Part shown: piece by piece, positions 17,677 through 27,590 of the stretch | How positions within the stretch are numbered: the first letter of the stretch is position 1 | Layout of the letters: every line of letters begins with the position of its first letter | Source: an uncultured Verrucomicrobiota bacterium | Lineage (GTDB): Bacteria > Verrucomicrobiota > Verrucomicrobiia > Chthoniobacterales > SZAS-18 | Assembly: GCA_937859745.1 (NCBI GenBank) | Contig: CALMAQ010000056.1 | Span: forward strand, 1 to 35,544 | Reading direction: 5' to 3' | DNA: 35,544 nucleotides | Notes under the pieces: generated by a model | Databases searched by the model: none | Seen by the model: only the letters and a program-made list of their open reading frames with translations | Told to the model about the DNA's origin: nothing | Position numbers and translations under genes: made by a program

Positions 17677-18429
17677 CTACCGTGTGGGTAGGGGCTGGTT
17701 CCACAAAGTTTTCACCGGGTGCAGCGTCCAGGCCCCATCGCGGCGGGCGTGCTCGATCTGGTCCACGAAATCGCCCAGACTGTTGATGTGGCGGTTTTGA
17801 TCGCCCCAATCACGCAGGCGATAACCGAGGTGATGGGCGGTCGTGGGTAGATACAGTTCCAGGTAGATCGGAAATGGCTCCGTCCGGGCCGCCGTGACGT
17901 CGAAGGCCCCCCGTTTCCAAAAGCTGCCGCTACCGAACATGGAAAGCACTACCCGCCGGTCGTGCCGTACGCTGAAGCTTTCCCAGTGTTTGAAGAAGCC
18001 GGGCAAAGCCGCGTGGTAGAGGTAGTGGGGCTGGCTGGTGCCGTCCACCCTTTGGAGTTGGAAGGCCAGGACATCGGCGCGTTCCTCTTCCAGGTAGGTG
18101 AGTTGCCGTTCGTTGAAGCCCGGTGTGACCGGCAGTTGGTCGTACTCGGCGAAATGGACGTGGGTGTAGTCCCGCCCCTCCAACCAGCGAGAAACCACGC
18201 GCCAAACCCCCGTGTAGCTTTGCCGCTCCCGAGGATGTTTGACCGTCCGCAGGCGTGGATCGTCCACCAGCGTTTTGTGTGGGTGATCAAGCTGGGCAAG
18301 CAGCTTCTCGTCCCCGTTGAAGACGATGAGCACGTTCTCCGGCGGACAGTAATCGCGCCACCAAGCGAGCATCCGGTCCATCTGCGCGACGGGTTGATGC
18401 GTCAGCAGGACATTAAGGACGCGGCTCAT
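17677..18429 (-). CDS. Conserved-looking hypothetical, possible GT-A-like glycosyltransferase
   Basis: MSRVLNVLLTHQPVAQMDRMLAWWRDYCPPENVLIVFNGDEKLL...THVHFAEYDQLPVTP...; start-of-fold and acidic AEYDQ motif suggest GT-A; located in a GT cluster. Confidence 0.6.
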   Translation of the reverse strand: MSRVLNVLLTHQPVAQMDRMLAWWRDYCPPENVLIVFNGDEKLLAQLDHPHKTLVDDPRLRTVKHPRERQSYTGVWRVVSRWLEGRDYTHVHFAEYDQLPVTPGFNERQLTYLEEERADVLAFQLQRVDGTSQPHYLYHAALPGFFKHWESFSVRHDRRVVLSMFGSGSFWKRGAFDVTAARTEPFPIYLELYLPTTAHHLGYRLRDWGDQNRHINSLGDFVDQIEHARRDGAWTLHPVKTLWNQPLPTR

Positions 18430-18712
18430 GGGGGAAGTCGGGAGCAGGATGCGTCGTGAAGCCCATTTCCTGTTTCCAGTAGGTCAAGCGCTCTTGCGGC
18501 AGGAAAACAGGACGCACGGCAGCCTCTAAGCCAATCAGGTGAACCTTGCCGCGGAAGGACACGATCAGCGCGCGGCCGAGGACCCGGCCCGTCCGCTGGT
18601 CCACGACCGGCGAGCCCAATGCCCGGGCAGCACGGACTACCAGGGTACGTAGGACCATCTTGAATCGTTCCATCGCAGGGGAGAAAAGAAGGAAGAGCGT
18701 GGCGGAAGTCAA
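18413..18712 (-). CDS. Small hypothetical protein in the glycosyltransferase cluster (99 aa, or 86 aa from internal Met)
   Basis: Same strand as and 17-bp overlap with the start of the 17677-18429 gene; ...VVDQRTGRVLGRALIVSFRGKVHLIGLEAAVRPVFLPQERLTYWKQEMGF has normal protein composition. Confidence 0.55.
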   Translation of the reverse strand: MTSATLFLLFSPAMERFKMVLRTLVVRAARALGSPVVDQRTGRVLGRALIVSFRGKVHLIGLEAAVRPVFLPQERLTYWKQEMGFTTHPAPDFPHEPRP

Positions 18713-19857
18713 TGCCGATCACCGTTTGGTCCGCGCAGGCTGGCCACGATGGCATCAATCCGCTCGCCGGTCAGCTTGTCAAAGTCGAACCGCCGCACCC
18801 ATGTCATGCCGTTGGCGCGTAGGCGGGCGTGCAGGTCGTTGTCGGACGCCAGAGTTTCCAACGCCCTGGCCACGGCAGCCGCGTCCGTGTAGTCCACGAT
18901 CAGCGCGTTCCCGCCGGTCACCTCGTCCATGATCGGGAGGTGGTTGACCACGCATGGCGTGCCGCAGGCCATGGCCTCGGCCACGCAGCGGCCGAACGTT
19001 TCCTCACGGCTTGCCAGGCAAAATAGACGGGCGTGGCGGTACAACGGGGCGAGCCAGCGGTCATCGATCCAGCCCAGGAACCGCACGTCGTTTCTGATGC
19101 CCAGCGCCTCCGTGTGCGCGCGGGCAGCGTCCGCGCCGCCGTGCCAGCCGCCGCCGACCATCACCAATGGACGCGCCGCGCGCCAAGCCTCCGGCAGCCG
19201 CGCGTAGCCCGCCAGCAGCCGGTCGGCCTGTTTGTACTCGTAGAAGTTGCTGACCCAGAGCAGGTAGCCTGGTTCCACGCTGAACTCCGCGTGGAGTGCC
19301 GCCGCCTCGTGCGCCGGGGCATCCGGGGTGAACTGGTCGTGCTGCAAGCCCTCGTAAGAGACGACCGTTCGGGCGTGTGCCGCCGGGAACGCCTGGAGGA
19401 ACTGATTTTCGGCGAAGCGGGAGTTGACGATGATGATCTCGGCCAGGTCCACGCTGCGGTTGACGATCAGGCGGCGGTAAACTTGCCGCGCGAAGCCGAC
19501 GCGGTTCTTGCCGCTGAGGTGTTGCAGGGAAAACAGGTGCATCGCCACCGGGAGGGATTTTCTCACCGGCACGAAGCCAACGGTGAGCAGCGCCGCCGCG
19601 CCGAGCCGCCGGGCGGCGGCCGGCACGAGGAAGTGGTCGGACAGCAAGCGCCGGGCGAGCCGGTCGTTGGCCGGGTACCGGCGCACGGCCTGCACGCGCG
19701 GATCGTCGATCCGCCAGGCTTGGCCGGGACCGGCGAAGACGATCCAATCGATGTGTGGGTAGAGCGGCAGAGCATGCGAGATGAACTCGTGGAACAGGCT
19801 GGTCAAACCTGTCTTGCGAGTTGGGTTTTCGCAGAGAATGGAGAGAGCCAGCTTCAC
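18709..19857 (-). CDS. Glycosyltransferase family 4
   Basis: LLWVSNFYEYKQADRLLAGYARL...PLVMVGGGW...VRFLGWIDDRWLAPLYRHARLFCLASREETFGRCVAEAMACGTPCVV. Confidence 0.92.
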   Translation of the reverse strand: MKLALSILCENPTRKTGLTSLFHEFISHALPLYPHIDWIVFAGPGQAWRIDDPRVQAVRRYPANDRLARRLLSDHFLVPAAARRLGAAALLTVGFVPVRKSLPVAMHLFSLQHLSGKNRVGFARQVYRRLIVNRSVDLAEIIIVNSRFAENQFLQAFPAAHARTVVSYEGLQHDQFTPDAPAHEAAALHAEFSVEPGYLLWVSNFYEYKQADRLLAGYARLPEAWRAARPLVMVGGGWHGGADAARAHTEALGIRNDVRFLGWIDDRWLAPLYRHARLFCLASREETFGRCVAEAMACGTPCVVNHLPIMDEVTGGNALIVDYTDAAAVARALETLASDNDLHARLRANGMTWVRRFDFDKLTGERIDAIVASLRGPNGDRH

Positions 19858-19920
19858 GCGGGATGATCCGTTCGGAAAAGCAGCTTTCAGGGTGGGGGGA
19901 CCGCTGTAGACCGCGCGAAT

Positions 19921-21204
19921 TCAAGAACCAGCCGAGAGAGAGGTGGACGTTGAAAAGACCGGTTCAAGATACTCGTGCACGCATTGCTCCAGATAGGAAG
20001 GTTCGAAATGGTGCGCGCGGCTTTTCGCCGCCCGGCATGCTCGCAGCCAAGTCCGGGGGTCTTTCATCCATTCAGCTGCCATGCGGCAACCTTGTTCCAG
20101 CCAGTCGTCTACGTTCGTGACCCGGTCGTTCAACCCGGTCTCCGCGGTGACGACGGTCGCCGCGCCGCTCAGGCCGAGGGTCATGGAGGGCAGGCCCGTG
20201 GAATAGGCTTCCACCAGCGCCAGCGACGAGGAATCGTGCATGGTGGGATAGAGATACAGATGGCTGTCGGCATACGCCTGCATCAATTGCTGTCGGCTGA
20301 CCATGCCATGAAACGTGACGTGCTCGGCCAACCCCAGGCGGCGGACTCGCGCCTGCAAAGCAGCGAGCGCCTTGCCCTGTGCGTAAACGTCCAACACGGC
20401 GTTGATGCCTCGCTGCCGCATTCGGTGCACGCTTTCCACCCCCAGGTGCATGCCTTTCCACCAGAGCGCGCGTCCCGCGCAGAGACACCGCAGCCGCTCG
20501 GGCAGCGTCGCTGCCTGTTGTTCGCGTCCGCGCAGGACCGTGGCGTCATCCGCGCCGCTGTCCTGAAAAGCGTCGGGAAAGACGACCGCCGTGCGACCTG
20601 CACCGATGGCGGTCACGGCGTCGAGCGACTCGCGCGTGGTGGCCAGCGTGATCCGCGCGTTCCTGAGTACCGCGCGCAGGTGCGGCAACACCGCGAAGGT
20701 GCGATTAATCGGCGAACGCACCGCCTCGCCGGCAATCTCTCGCCATGGCAGGCGAAGCTGCCACAGCAGCGTCCAAGGGATGCTTTCTCCTCCGCCGAGC
20801 GGGCCGAGTGTGTACGGGATACCGAGCAGGTCATAACGCGGGAGCACCCGGAACGAGCCCAGCGTGATGTGGTGCAGGCCGACGATAGGCCGGGCTCGGA
20901 TGAGCTGTCGACAAAGGTCCAGAGCCTGCGAGCACCAGCGCTGGTACGTCGGGTAGTATTGCCATGGCGGCCCGGGCGCAAAGTCCTCACCGACGGCATG
21001 CACGCGCCAGCCCCGGGGCAGGCCGCGTTCCTCGAAGTGCCGCGCGTTGCCGGGCAGCGTGAGCACTTCCAGTCGGTAAAACTTCGCCAGCGCGTTCGCC
21101 CAAACCCAACCTTTTCCGGGTTCCGATCCCATATCGGACCGGATGCCTGCGGCAACCAAGATCAAGACAGGTTTTTCGCCAGGGTCAGTCATGCAGTGCG
21201 CCAT
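19921..21204 (-). CDS. Glycosyltransferase family 4
   Basis: RLRCLCAGRALWWKGMHLGVESVHRM...VTFHGMVSRQQLMQAYADSHLYLYPTMHDSSSLALVEAYSTGLPSMTLGLSG. Confidence 0.88.
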   Translation of the reverse strand: MAHCMTDPGEKPVLILVAAGIRSDMGSEPGKGWVWANALAKFYRLEVLTLPGNARHFEERGLPRGWRVHAVGEDFAPGPPWQYYPTYQRWCSQALDLCRQLIRARPIVGLHHITLGSFRVLPRYDLLGIPYTLGPLGGGESIPWTLLWQLRLPWREIAGEAVRSPINRTFAVLPHLRAVLRNARITLATTRESLDAVTAIGAGRTAVVFPDAFQDSGADDATVLRGREQQAATLPERLRCLCAGRALWWKGMHLGVESVHRMRQRGINAVLDVYAQGKALAALQARVRRLGLAEHVTFHGMVSRQQLMQAYADSHLYLYPTMHDSSSLALVEAYSTGLPSMTLGLSGAATVVTAETGLNDRVTNVDDWLEQGCRMAAEWMKDPRTWLRACRAAKSRAHHFEPSYLEQCVHEYLEPVFSTSTSLSAGS

Positions 21205-21372
21205 GTGAAACGCAAAGCTCTGCCACTGTCAATACCAAGTGTCTTTCGAGGGCTCTGTCCCGGCCACGATGAAGCCTGATGTCCCGGCAAAAAAGATTCC
21301 GCCCCAGCACGACATCATGTAATTTGCGCCTTGGCTGCCGAAAAAGCCTCCCGGTATCTTCCGCACGGCGAG

Positions 21373-22413
21373 ATGATCAAGTCTATCTTCACCCATCTCC
21401 GGTCCGGTGCGGCGGACGCCCGCAAGGCGCTGATCCGTTCGGCGTTCGCCGTTGCCCGGGTCGCGGGTGTGACCGTGACGAAGAAGCCGGCTCTCGAGTG
21501 GTTCCTTTCCACGACGGGGCAATCGCTCGGGCACGGTCTATACGAATTGCGCCTCGGACCCATGGTGCGCTCCCTAGAGATAAACCGGGCGGGCATCGTG
21601 CGGGTAAATCGACGCCAGTTGCTCGAAATCGACTACGGCACGACGCAGGGCCTGACCGGCTGGCGTCCGCATCAACGGATGAAGTGTTGCGTCCATCTGT
21701 GGAGCCAGCGTTGGCTGGGCTACTATCACTGGCTAATCGACGTGGCTCCAAAAATCTGCGCTGCCCAAGAGGCATATGGACGTGATCTCGCCGACTGGAA
21801 GCTGTGCTGGCCCATGGTCGGTTCCGCCTACGAGGCGCAGACCCTCGCGCTGCTGGAGGTGCCTGCCGATAGGATTGTCAACACGCAGGAGTCCGGCGGG
21901 CTCTCGGCCGAAGTACTCGCCTGCGCGCCGATCCCTTGGTGGGAGGAGCCGCCACACCCGAGGGTGCACCTGCTGCGTAAGCGCCTGGAAGCGCATCTGG
22001 CCGAACCGGACGGCACGCGCCTCTTCATCACGCGTGTCGGTACGCGCGCTTGTGTGAACCAATCGGAAGTGCTCGATGTCCTGGCCCGCTATGATTTTCG
22101 GCCCGTAGACTTCGGTACGATGCCGCTCACCGAGCAAATTCGGCTGGTTTCCACCGCCGAAACAGTCGGTGGCTTCCACGGTGCCGGTTTGGCAAACATG
22201 CTCTGGTGCCATCCCGGCACCCGCATCATCGACCTGTTGCCGCCCGACTATCAGCCAAAATGGTTCGCCAACCTGAGTTTGATGCTGGGCCTGCGCTACC
22301 ACTCCCTGGAGGCTCAGCCCGGCACCGTGCGGGAGGCGCACTGGTCGCAGATGTATGATTCCTACCGGGTGGACATCCCGGCGTTCCGGGCCGCACTGGC
22401 AAACATTTTCTGA
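21373..22413 (+). CDS. GT61 (DUF563) family glycosyltransferase
   Basis: LGYYHWLIDVAPKICAA...; TRLFITRVGTRACVNQSEVLDVLARYDFRPVDFGTMPLTEQIRLVSTAETVGGFHGAGLANMLWCHPGTRIIDLLPPDY. Start at MIKSIFTHL. Confidence 0.88.
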   Translation: MIKSIFTHLRSGAADARKALIRSAFAVARVAGVTVTKKPALEWFLSTTGQSLGHGLYELRLGPMVRSLEINRAGIVRVNRRQLLEIDYGTTQGLTGWRPHQRMKCCVHLWSQRWLGYYHWLIDVAPKICAAQEAYGRDLADWKLCWPMVGSAYEAQTLALLEVPADRIVNTQESGGLSAEVLACAPIPWWEEPPHPRVHLLRKRLEAHLAEPDGTRLFITRVGTRACVNQSEVLDVLARYDFRPVDFGTMPLTEQIRLVSTAETVGGFHGAGLANMLWCHPGTRIIDLLPPDYQPKWFANLSLMLGLRYHSLEAQPGTVREAHWSQMYDSYRVDIPAFRAALANIF

Positions 22414-22547
22414 GCGCCCGCCATGCCCGCGGGACGCCCCGAAACTGAAGCCTTGCGTTCGCTTGACTCCGCGGCGGGCGACCGGCAAACTCCCCCGCGA
22501 GCGCCCCGAGGTGGGTGCCTGCTTTGTCTCGGCCCGTTTTTCTCGCT

Positions 22548-23672
22548 ATGCCCCGTGTTCTCTGGTTGCCTGCGCATCCGGCGTCGGGAGCCGTCAGCAT
22601 GGACCGCTACTGGCGCGAATTGGAGCGCCAGCGCCAACGGCAAGCGCCTGCAAGGCAAGACGTGCACATCGATTGCGCCCTCGGCTCGCCACCGACGCGG
22701 AGCCAGGTAGCGGGAAGGTGGCAGCGTGCCTGGCAGAAGTACGCTGCTTACCCTCTGCTGACGAGGACGGCAAGCCATCGGTCGGGAGTGGAAACCGTCC
22801 ATGTGCTCGACCACTCCTTTGCTCATCTGTTGAGCAGCGTCCCGCGACATGGGGTGTACAAGATTGTGACGGTGCACGACTTGGCACCGTTGCGTGATCC
22901 CACCGGGCTGACCGTCCCACAGCAGCGTCGATTCCGACGTACCGTCGAGCACGTGCACGAGGCCGATCTTATCCTGGCGGATTCTCGCCACAGCGCGGAG
23001 GAAACGGTCGCTTTGCTTGGTGTCGCGTCGGAAAAAATGCGCGTGCTCCCACTGGGAGTGGATTTCGCTCAGTTCTCGACCCGGGCTGTGCATCCGGAAA
23101 GCTCCGGTCTGCCACCAAGTTTGACGCGGCGGAAGGTCGTGCTGAGCGTGGGTGCCCATATCTCCAGAAAAAACCTGGAGATCCTGCCCGAGGTTTTTGG
23201 CCAGGTGCGGGTAAACGATTTGACGCTCCTGCGGATCGGTACCGCGCTGCCGCCCGCCTTGCTGGCCGATCTGCGGTCGGTCCTGGGGGCGGGGGGCGTC
23301 GTGGAACTTGGTGCCGTGCCGGATGCCACCCTGGTCCAAGCATACCAGCGCGCTGATGCTCTGTTGTTCCCCTCGCGCATCGAAGGGTTCGGCTTTCCGG
23401 TGCTTGAAGCGATGGCCGCCGGTTGCCCGGTGGTCTGTACGAACGTCACCAGCCTGCCGGAAATCGGCGGCGAGGCAGCGTTGTACTTCGCCCCGGATGA
23501 TGCCGCCACTGCTGCCGGGCACCTGCGGCGGCTGTTGACGGATGATTTCGCCCGCGCGGCGGTCGTGACCGCCGGTCTGCAACAGGCAGCCGAGTTTTCC
23601 TGGTCGCGGCACTTCGAGCGGCTGCTCGAAGTCTACCGCGATGGCGTGGTTGTATTCCGGGCCAAGCCGTAG
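22548..23672 (+). CDS. Glycosyltransferase family 4
   Basis: YKIVTVHDLAPLRDP...ADLILADSRHSAEETVALLGV...VVLSVGAHISRKNLEILPEVF...ADALLFPSRIEGFGFPVLEAMAAGCPVVCTNVTSLPEIGGEAALYF. Start at MPRVLWLP. Confidence 0.92.
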   Translation: MPRVLWLPAHPASGAVSMDRYWRELERQRQRQAPARQDVHIDCALGSPPTRSQVAGRWQRAWQKYAAYPLLTRTASHRSGVETVHVLDHSFAHLLSSVPRHGVYKIVTVHDLAPLRDPTGLTVPQQRRFRRTVEHVHEADLILADSRHSAEETVALLGVASEKMRVLPLGVDFAQFSTRAVHPESSGLPPSLTRRKVVLSVGAHISRKNLEILPEVFGQVRVNDLTLLRIGTALPPALLADLRSVLGAGGVVELGAVPDATLVQAYQRADALLFPSRIEGFGFPVLEAMAAGCPVVCTNVTSLPEIGGEAALYFAPDDAATAAGHLRRLLTDDFARAAVVTAGLQQAAEFSWSRHFERLLEVYRDGVVVFRAKP

Positions 23673-25255
23673 CTCACCGGACGGCGTTCCGGCAAGCCGG
23701 GGAGCGGTGGGAAGTCGGGCAGGCTCTGCCAGCCATGCTCACGGCGGGCAAGGGCAGCGGCCTTCGAGACCTCGACCGCAACGCCCAGAAAGGTCCAGAA
23801 AACAATCGCGGCCATGGGACCTTCGAGGACGACCCCGACCGCCGAGGAGATGAGGATCACCCAGATGGTGCACCAATATCCCAGATCAGCCAACGGTTGC
23901 CACCCCGCCCTCACCGCGAGCGCGGCACGGATGCCGCCTGTGATGATTTGCACGGTCAGGACGGCGAAAACGAGGATGCCGATCCACCCCATCCGACCAA
24001 AAAGAGTGACGTAGAAATTATGCGCGGAGCGTAACCCGCCTGCTTCGCTCAGACGGTAGATTTCTGAGAAAGAGATGACGAAGTTGTAACCAAACCCATG
24101 ACCGAACCAAGGATCGTAGGCATTCGTTTCATCAATGAAAGTATCCCAGAGCTTGCGCCGGTAATTGTTGGTGCCGGCCTTCGTCGCGCCTAGTTCGCTC
24201 TGGTAGTTCGCGTTGCTGCCGAAGTCGACCATCGACGTTACCTTGTCAACCAACAAGGCTGTACTGCCGCCGTCCGAAGTGCTGCTGAATGTCGCGCTAT
24301 AGCCTGCAAGCACCGTCAGGCCAAGCACCACTGTCAGCGCCGGGTACAGGAAAAATCGCGGTTTGTTGGCAATGAGCATCAAGACGCTGCTCACTACCAG
24401 AGCCGCCAGCGAGGCTCGGCCCACACCGCCGACGACCAGAAAGAGATAGAACACGATCAACACGACCCGCACCCACTTCCAGCGATACATTTTTGGGCGG
24501 GTGTAGAGGATGAACACACCGGCCGCGGCGAAGGTGGTCATGATGTCGTCCTTCTGGAAAGCAAGGCTGTAGCCACCGCTCGTATCGCCGGTGCCTGTCC
24601 AGTTCAGGCTGGGAAGGAACCGTTGGGCGACGATCAGGAGCGCCAAGGCCACGAAGGAGAACTTCAGACATCCTTCCAGCACCCGCTTGGCGGCTGGTGG
24701 TGCCAGCAACTGCCGACCGAAGAAGTAGTAAACGCTGTAGTAAACCATGGCGGAGTCGCGCACGGCATCCAATTTGTATTCCTTGTAATCCGTGAGCAGA
24801 CGCACGGCCCCAAGGGCGCAGTAGAGAAAGATCACCCGCGCCATCCAGCCGCTGAAATCGGGCAATTCCCGCGCGATGGCAAAGCGAACCAGCAGGCAGA
24901 TAAAGATCGCGACCATCCCGATCTCGCCCGGGTAGAGGGGCTTAACGGGTGCCAGATCGGCGAAGCCGCGGTTGCCCACCAGATAACCCACCAGCAGCGC
25001 ACAGAGAACGGACGTTTCAAACCGGATGCCTTTGACGAACACGGTGAACATCACCAGCACGCAAAAAAGCCCCAGGATCGCACTGGGGATCAAAAACTCC
25101 TCTGTGGCGAGTTCCGAGGCCATCCACATCAGTACGCCCAAGGCGGGCAGCATCACCGCGACGGTCCTGATTCGACTATCCCAAAGCAAGGTCTGACCGG
25201 CCATAGACGCCGAAGATGAAGCAAAGCGGCCAATTTTACCAGCCGGAACTTCCAT
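23633..25255 (-). CDS. O-antigen ligase / Wzy-like polymerase, polytopic membrane protein
   Basis: About 540 aa with >10 hydrophobic helices and a large periplasmic-type loop; ETNAYDPWFGHGFGYNFVIS...SAHNFYVTLFGRMGWIGILVF matches the typical 'GxGxg...HNxyl...G' pattern. May start at internal MAGQTLLWD (25204). Confidence 0.82.
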   Translation of the reverse strand: MEVPAGKIGRFASSSASMAGQTLLWDSRIRTVAVMLPALGVLMWMASELATEEFLIPSAILGLFCVLVMFTVFVKGIRFETSVLCALLVGYLVGNRGFADLAPVKPLYPGEIGMVAIFICLLVRFAIARELPDFSGWMARVIFLYCALGAVRLLTDYKEYKLDAVRDSAMVYYSVYYFFGRQLLAPPAAKRVLEGCLKFSFVALALLIVAQRFLPSLNWTGTGDTSGGYSLAFQKDDIMTTFAAAGVFILYTRPKMYRWKWVRVVLIVFYLFLVVGGVGRASLAALVVSSVLMLIANKPRFFLYPALTVVLGLTVLAGYSATFSSTSDGGSTALLVDKVTSMVDFGSNANYQSELGATKAGTNNYRRKLWDTFIDETNAYDPWFGHGFGYNFVISFSEIYRLSEAGGLRSAHNFYVTLFGRMGWIGILVFAVLTVQIITGGIRAALAVRAGWQPLADLGYWCTIWVILISSAVGVVLEGPMAAIVFWTFLGVAVEVSKAAALARREHGWQSLPDFPPLPGLPERRPVSYGLARNTTTPSR

Positions 25256-25412
25256 CCGCTCGTCTCACGGTTGGATCAGGCTTTTGCCGGTGCCGTGCGA
25301 AGCGGGCTGTTTCCTGGCGAACGGCGAGAGGCCTGCGGATGCACGTTTACTCTGGCTCCGGGGCCGCCGAGCGATTGGTCCGTCGGCGGATCGGGTCGCT
25401 GCCGCCAGACGT

Positions 25413-26399
25413 TCAAACCAACTTGAAGTTTTTGCGTTTCCACGTGGCCGAAAGGGAGTTGGCCACCGCCGTCAGCCAGCGCCGGGGCAGCACGAGCCGG
25501 ATGGCCCAAAGGAAGAAAAACTTCAGGTAAGGCAGGGCAAACAGGAACAGACCCCGGACGCGCCAGTGCCGCCAGTAGAGATGGAAGTGCGCGGGCACGT
25601 ACAGGTTGCTTTTGGGAGTAAAGAAGGTTGCAAAAATCCTGTGCATCGGCTCGGGGCTGTACAGCCAGGATCTGGAGACCAAGTAGAGATTATCCTCGTT
25701 GTCACAGAGGGCATCGCCCAGCACCTCCACCCGCAGGCCGTGCCCGGTGCAGCGCAACCCATAATCGCTGTCTCCGTGCGCGTGAGGAAGGCGCTTGGCA
25801 TCGGGCAGGCCTACCCGTTCGACCGCCGCGCGCGGGAAGCAGACGCAGTTGCCGTTGAACGTGTCGCACGCGAGCACCTCACCCGGTCGCGCCGTCAGCC
25901 GCCGCAGGCCGGTCGGCGCGCGCTGGAAAGCGCCGTATTGGCCCCCCTGGGGCGTGAAGGCCTGCGCCACCGCCACCGCCTGGTGGTCGGCGGCGTGGCG
26001 CGCGAGCCGTTCCATCGTGCCTGCCCGTGGAAAACAGTCGTCGTTGAGCCAGAAGATCAACTCGGCCCCCCGCTCCAACGCACAGGTCATCCCCCGGGCG
26101 ATGGCACCCGTCCACCAGAGGTTGCCGTCACCGGCCAGCACGGTGATCTCGGGATGGTGTTCGCGGATCGCCCGGCTCGTGCCGTCGGTGGAGCCATCGT
26201 CCACGACGATGATGCCAGCCCAGGCGGCCACGCCGCGTTCGTGCAGGATGTCCAGGCAGCGCAAAGTGACTTCGCGCCGATTGTGCACCGGCAGCACGAT
26301 GTCCGTCTTCAACCCGGGAGGGATCCCCGTGGGGGGCAACGTGGCGGGCTCGGTGGGCGAGGGCATCGTCAGCGAAAGGCTCGAAGAAATCGACCGCAC
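25413..26399 (-). CDS. Glycosyltransferase family 2 (rhamnosyltransferase-like)
   Basis: TDIVLPVHNRREVTLRCLDIL...GIIVVDDGSTDGTSRAI...LAGDGNLWWTGAIARGM...LIFWLNDDCFPRAGTMERL. Confidence 0.9.
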   Translation of the reverse strand: MRSISSSLSLTMPSPTEPATLPPTGIPPGLKTDIVLPVHNRREVTLRCLDILHERGVAAWAGIIVVDDGSTDGTSRAIREHHPEITVLAGDGNLWWTGAIARGMTCALERGAELIFWLNDDCFPRAGTMERLARHAADHQAVAVAQAFTPQGGQYGAFQRAPTGLRRLTARPGEVLACDTFNGNCVCFPRAAVERVGLPDAKRLPHAHGDSDYGLRCTGHGLRVEVLGDALCDNEDNLYLVSRSWLYSPEPMHRIFATFFTPKSNLYVPAHFHLYWRHWRVRGLFLFALPYLKFFFLWAIRLVLPRRWLTAVANSLSATWKRKNFKLV

Positions 26400-26459
26400 C
26401 GTAACGGCTCATCCGGGCACTGACAAGGAGGTTGTCCCGCTCGGTACCTGACCGCTTAG

Positions 26460-27590
26460 TCAAGATGCCAGACGCCGGTAAACTTCTGCGGTTTCCGCCG
26501 CGCAACGCTCCCAGGAGAAGCGCCGCGCGTTTTCCCGGCCGAGGAGGCGTAAGGCGTCGAGGCGGGCGGAGTCCGCCAGGGTGGTCTCCAGTACGACCTG
26601 GATCGACTCGACGCTTTCGGGATCGAAGTACGCCGCCGCCTCGCCAGCCACCTCGGGCAGCGAACTGGTGCGCGCGCAGAGCACGGGACAACCCTGCGAC
26701 ATCGCTTCGAGCAGCGGAAGTCCAAATCCCTCGTAGAGCGAGGGATAAACGAACGCCGTGGCTCCGCGGTAGCAACGGCCCAGCGCAGCATCGTCGCCAG
26801 ATTGCCGGGTGACGCGTCCCTTCAGGCCGAGCGCCGTAAAACGCCGCTGCTCGGCATCACTGAAGGGGCTGCCGCCGAAGCAGACCAGCCGGAAACGCTC
26901 CCGCAAGGCCGCGGAACGTCCATAGGCCTCCAACAGGGCGGCAAAATTTTTGTACTCCCCGCGTGCCCCGACGTAGATCAGATATTCGCCGTCGCCACCG
27001 GTTCCGCGGCTCGGCGGCCCGGCGGCGGCGGGCGCGCAAAACGAGTGACCGTGATGGACGACCGTGACCTTTGCCGGGTCGACGCCTAGTAGCCGGACCA
27101 GATCGGACTTGGTTGACTCGGAAACGGCGATGAGGTGATCAGCACGGGCGCAGTTGGCGCGCAGGTAGCGGTTGACGGGGTCGCTCGCGGCGTTCAGGAC
27201 AGGGAAGCGATGACGAAATAGCTCGTGGATGAGGTCGTGGATCGTCACGACCAGGGGGCGGGAACCGATGTAGGCGGTGTCACCGTAGTAAGTTTGATGA
27301 ACGACCGCGTCGGGATGGCGCGCGGCGACCCACCCGTACCAAGCGTGGTTGAACCCCACCCGCCACGGATGTAGCGGGCCGATGCCGAAGGGAAGGTAGG
27401 CACCTGTCGTGAGGCTGGGGAGAGTACGCACCAGCTCGTTGCGGTGCAGGCCGGCGACGATGCGGGGATGTTGCCCCCTCGCCTGCAAATGGCGGGCCAG
27501 TTCGCCGAGATAGCGGCTGACCCCGCCAACCCGCTGAAGATAGAACGCCTCCGGCGTGAAGATGACTTCCACGGAACGGGGAGTGGTCAT
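26460..27590 (-). CDS. Glycosyltransferase family 4
   Basis: VVTIHDLIHELF...ADHLIAVSESTKSDLVRLLGVDPAKVTVVHHG...YLIYVGARGEYKNFAALLEAYG...ATAFVYPSLYEGFGLPLLEAMSQGCPVLCARTSSLPEVAGEAAAYFDP. Confidence 0.93.
   Translation of the reverse strand: MTTPRSVEVIFTPEAFYLQRVGGVSRYLGELARHLQARGQHPRIVAGLHRNELVRTLPSLTTGAYLPFGIGPLHPWRVGFNHAWYGWVAARHPDAVVHQTYYGDTAYIGSRPLVVTIHDLIHELFRHRFPVLNAASDPVNRYLRANCARADHLIAVSESTKSDLVRLLGVDPAKVTVVHHGHSFCAPAAAGPPSRGTGGDGEYLIYVGARGEYKNFAALLEAYGRSAALRERFRLVCFGGSPFSDAEQRRFTALGLKGRVTRQSGDDAALGRCYRGATAFVYPSLYEGFGLPLLEAMSQGCPVLCARTSSLPEVAGEAAAYFDPESVESIQVVLETTLADSARLDALRLLGRENARRFSWERCAAETAEVYRRLAS

Noticed and set aside
19033-19866. 277-aa plus-strand ORF opposite the GT4 at 18709-19857, and similar frames at 19975-21279 and 22362-23612
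   Set aside because: Antisense to confident glycosyltransferases; no domain signatures.
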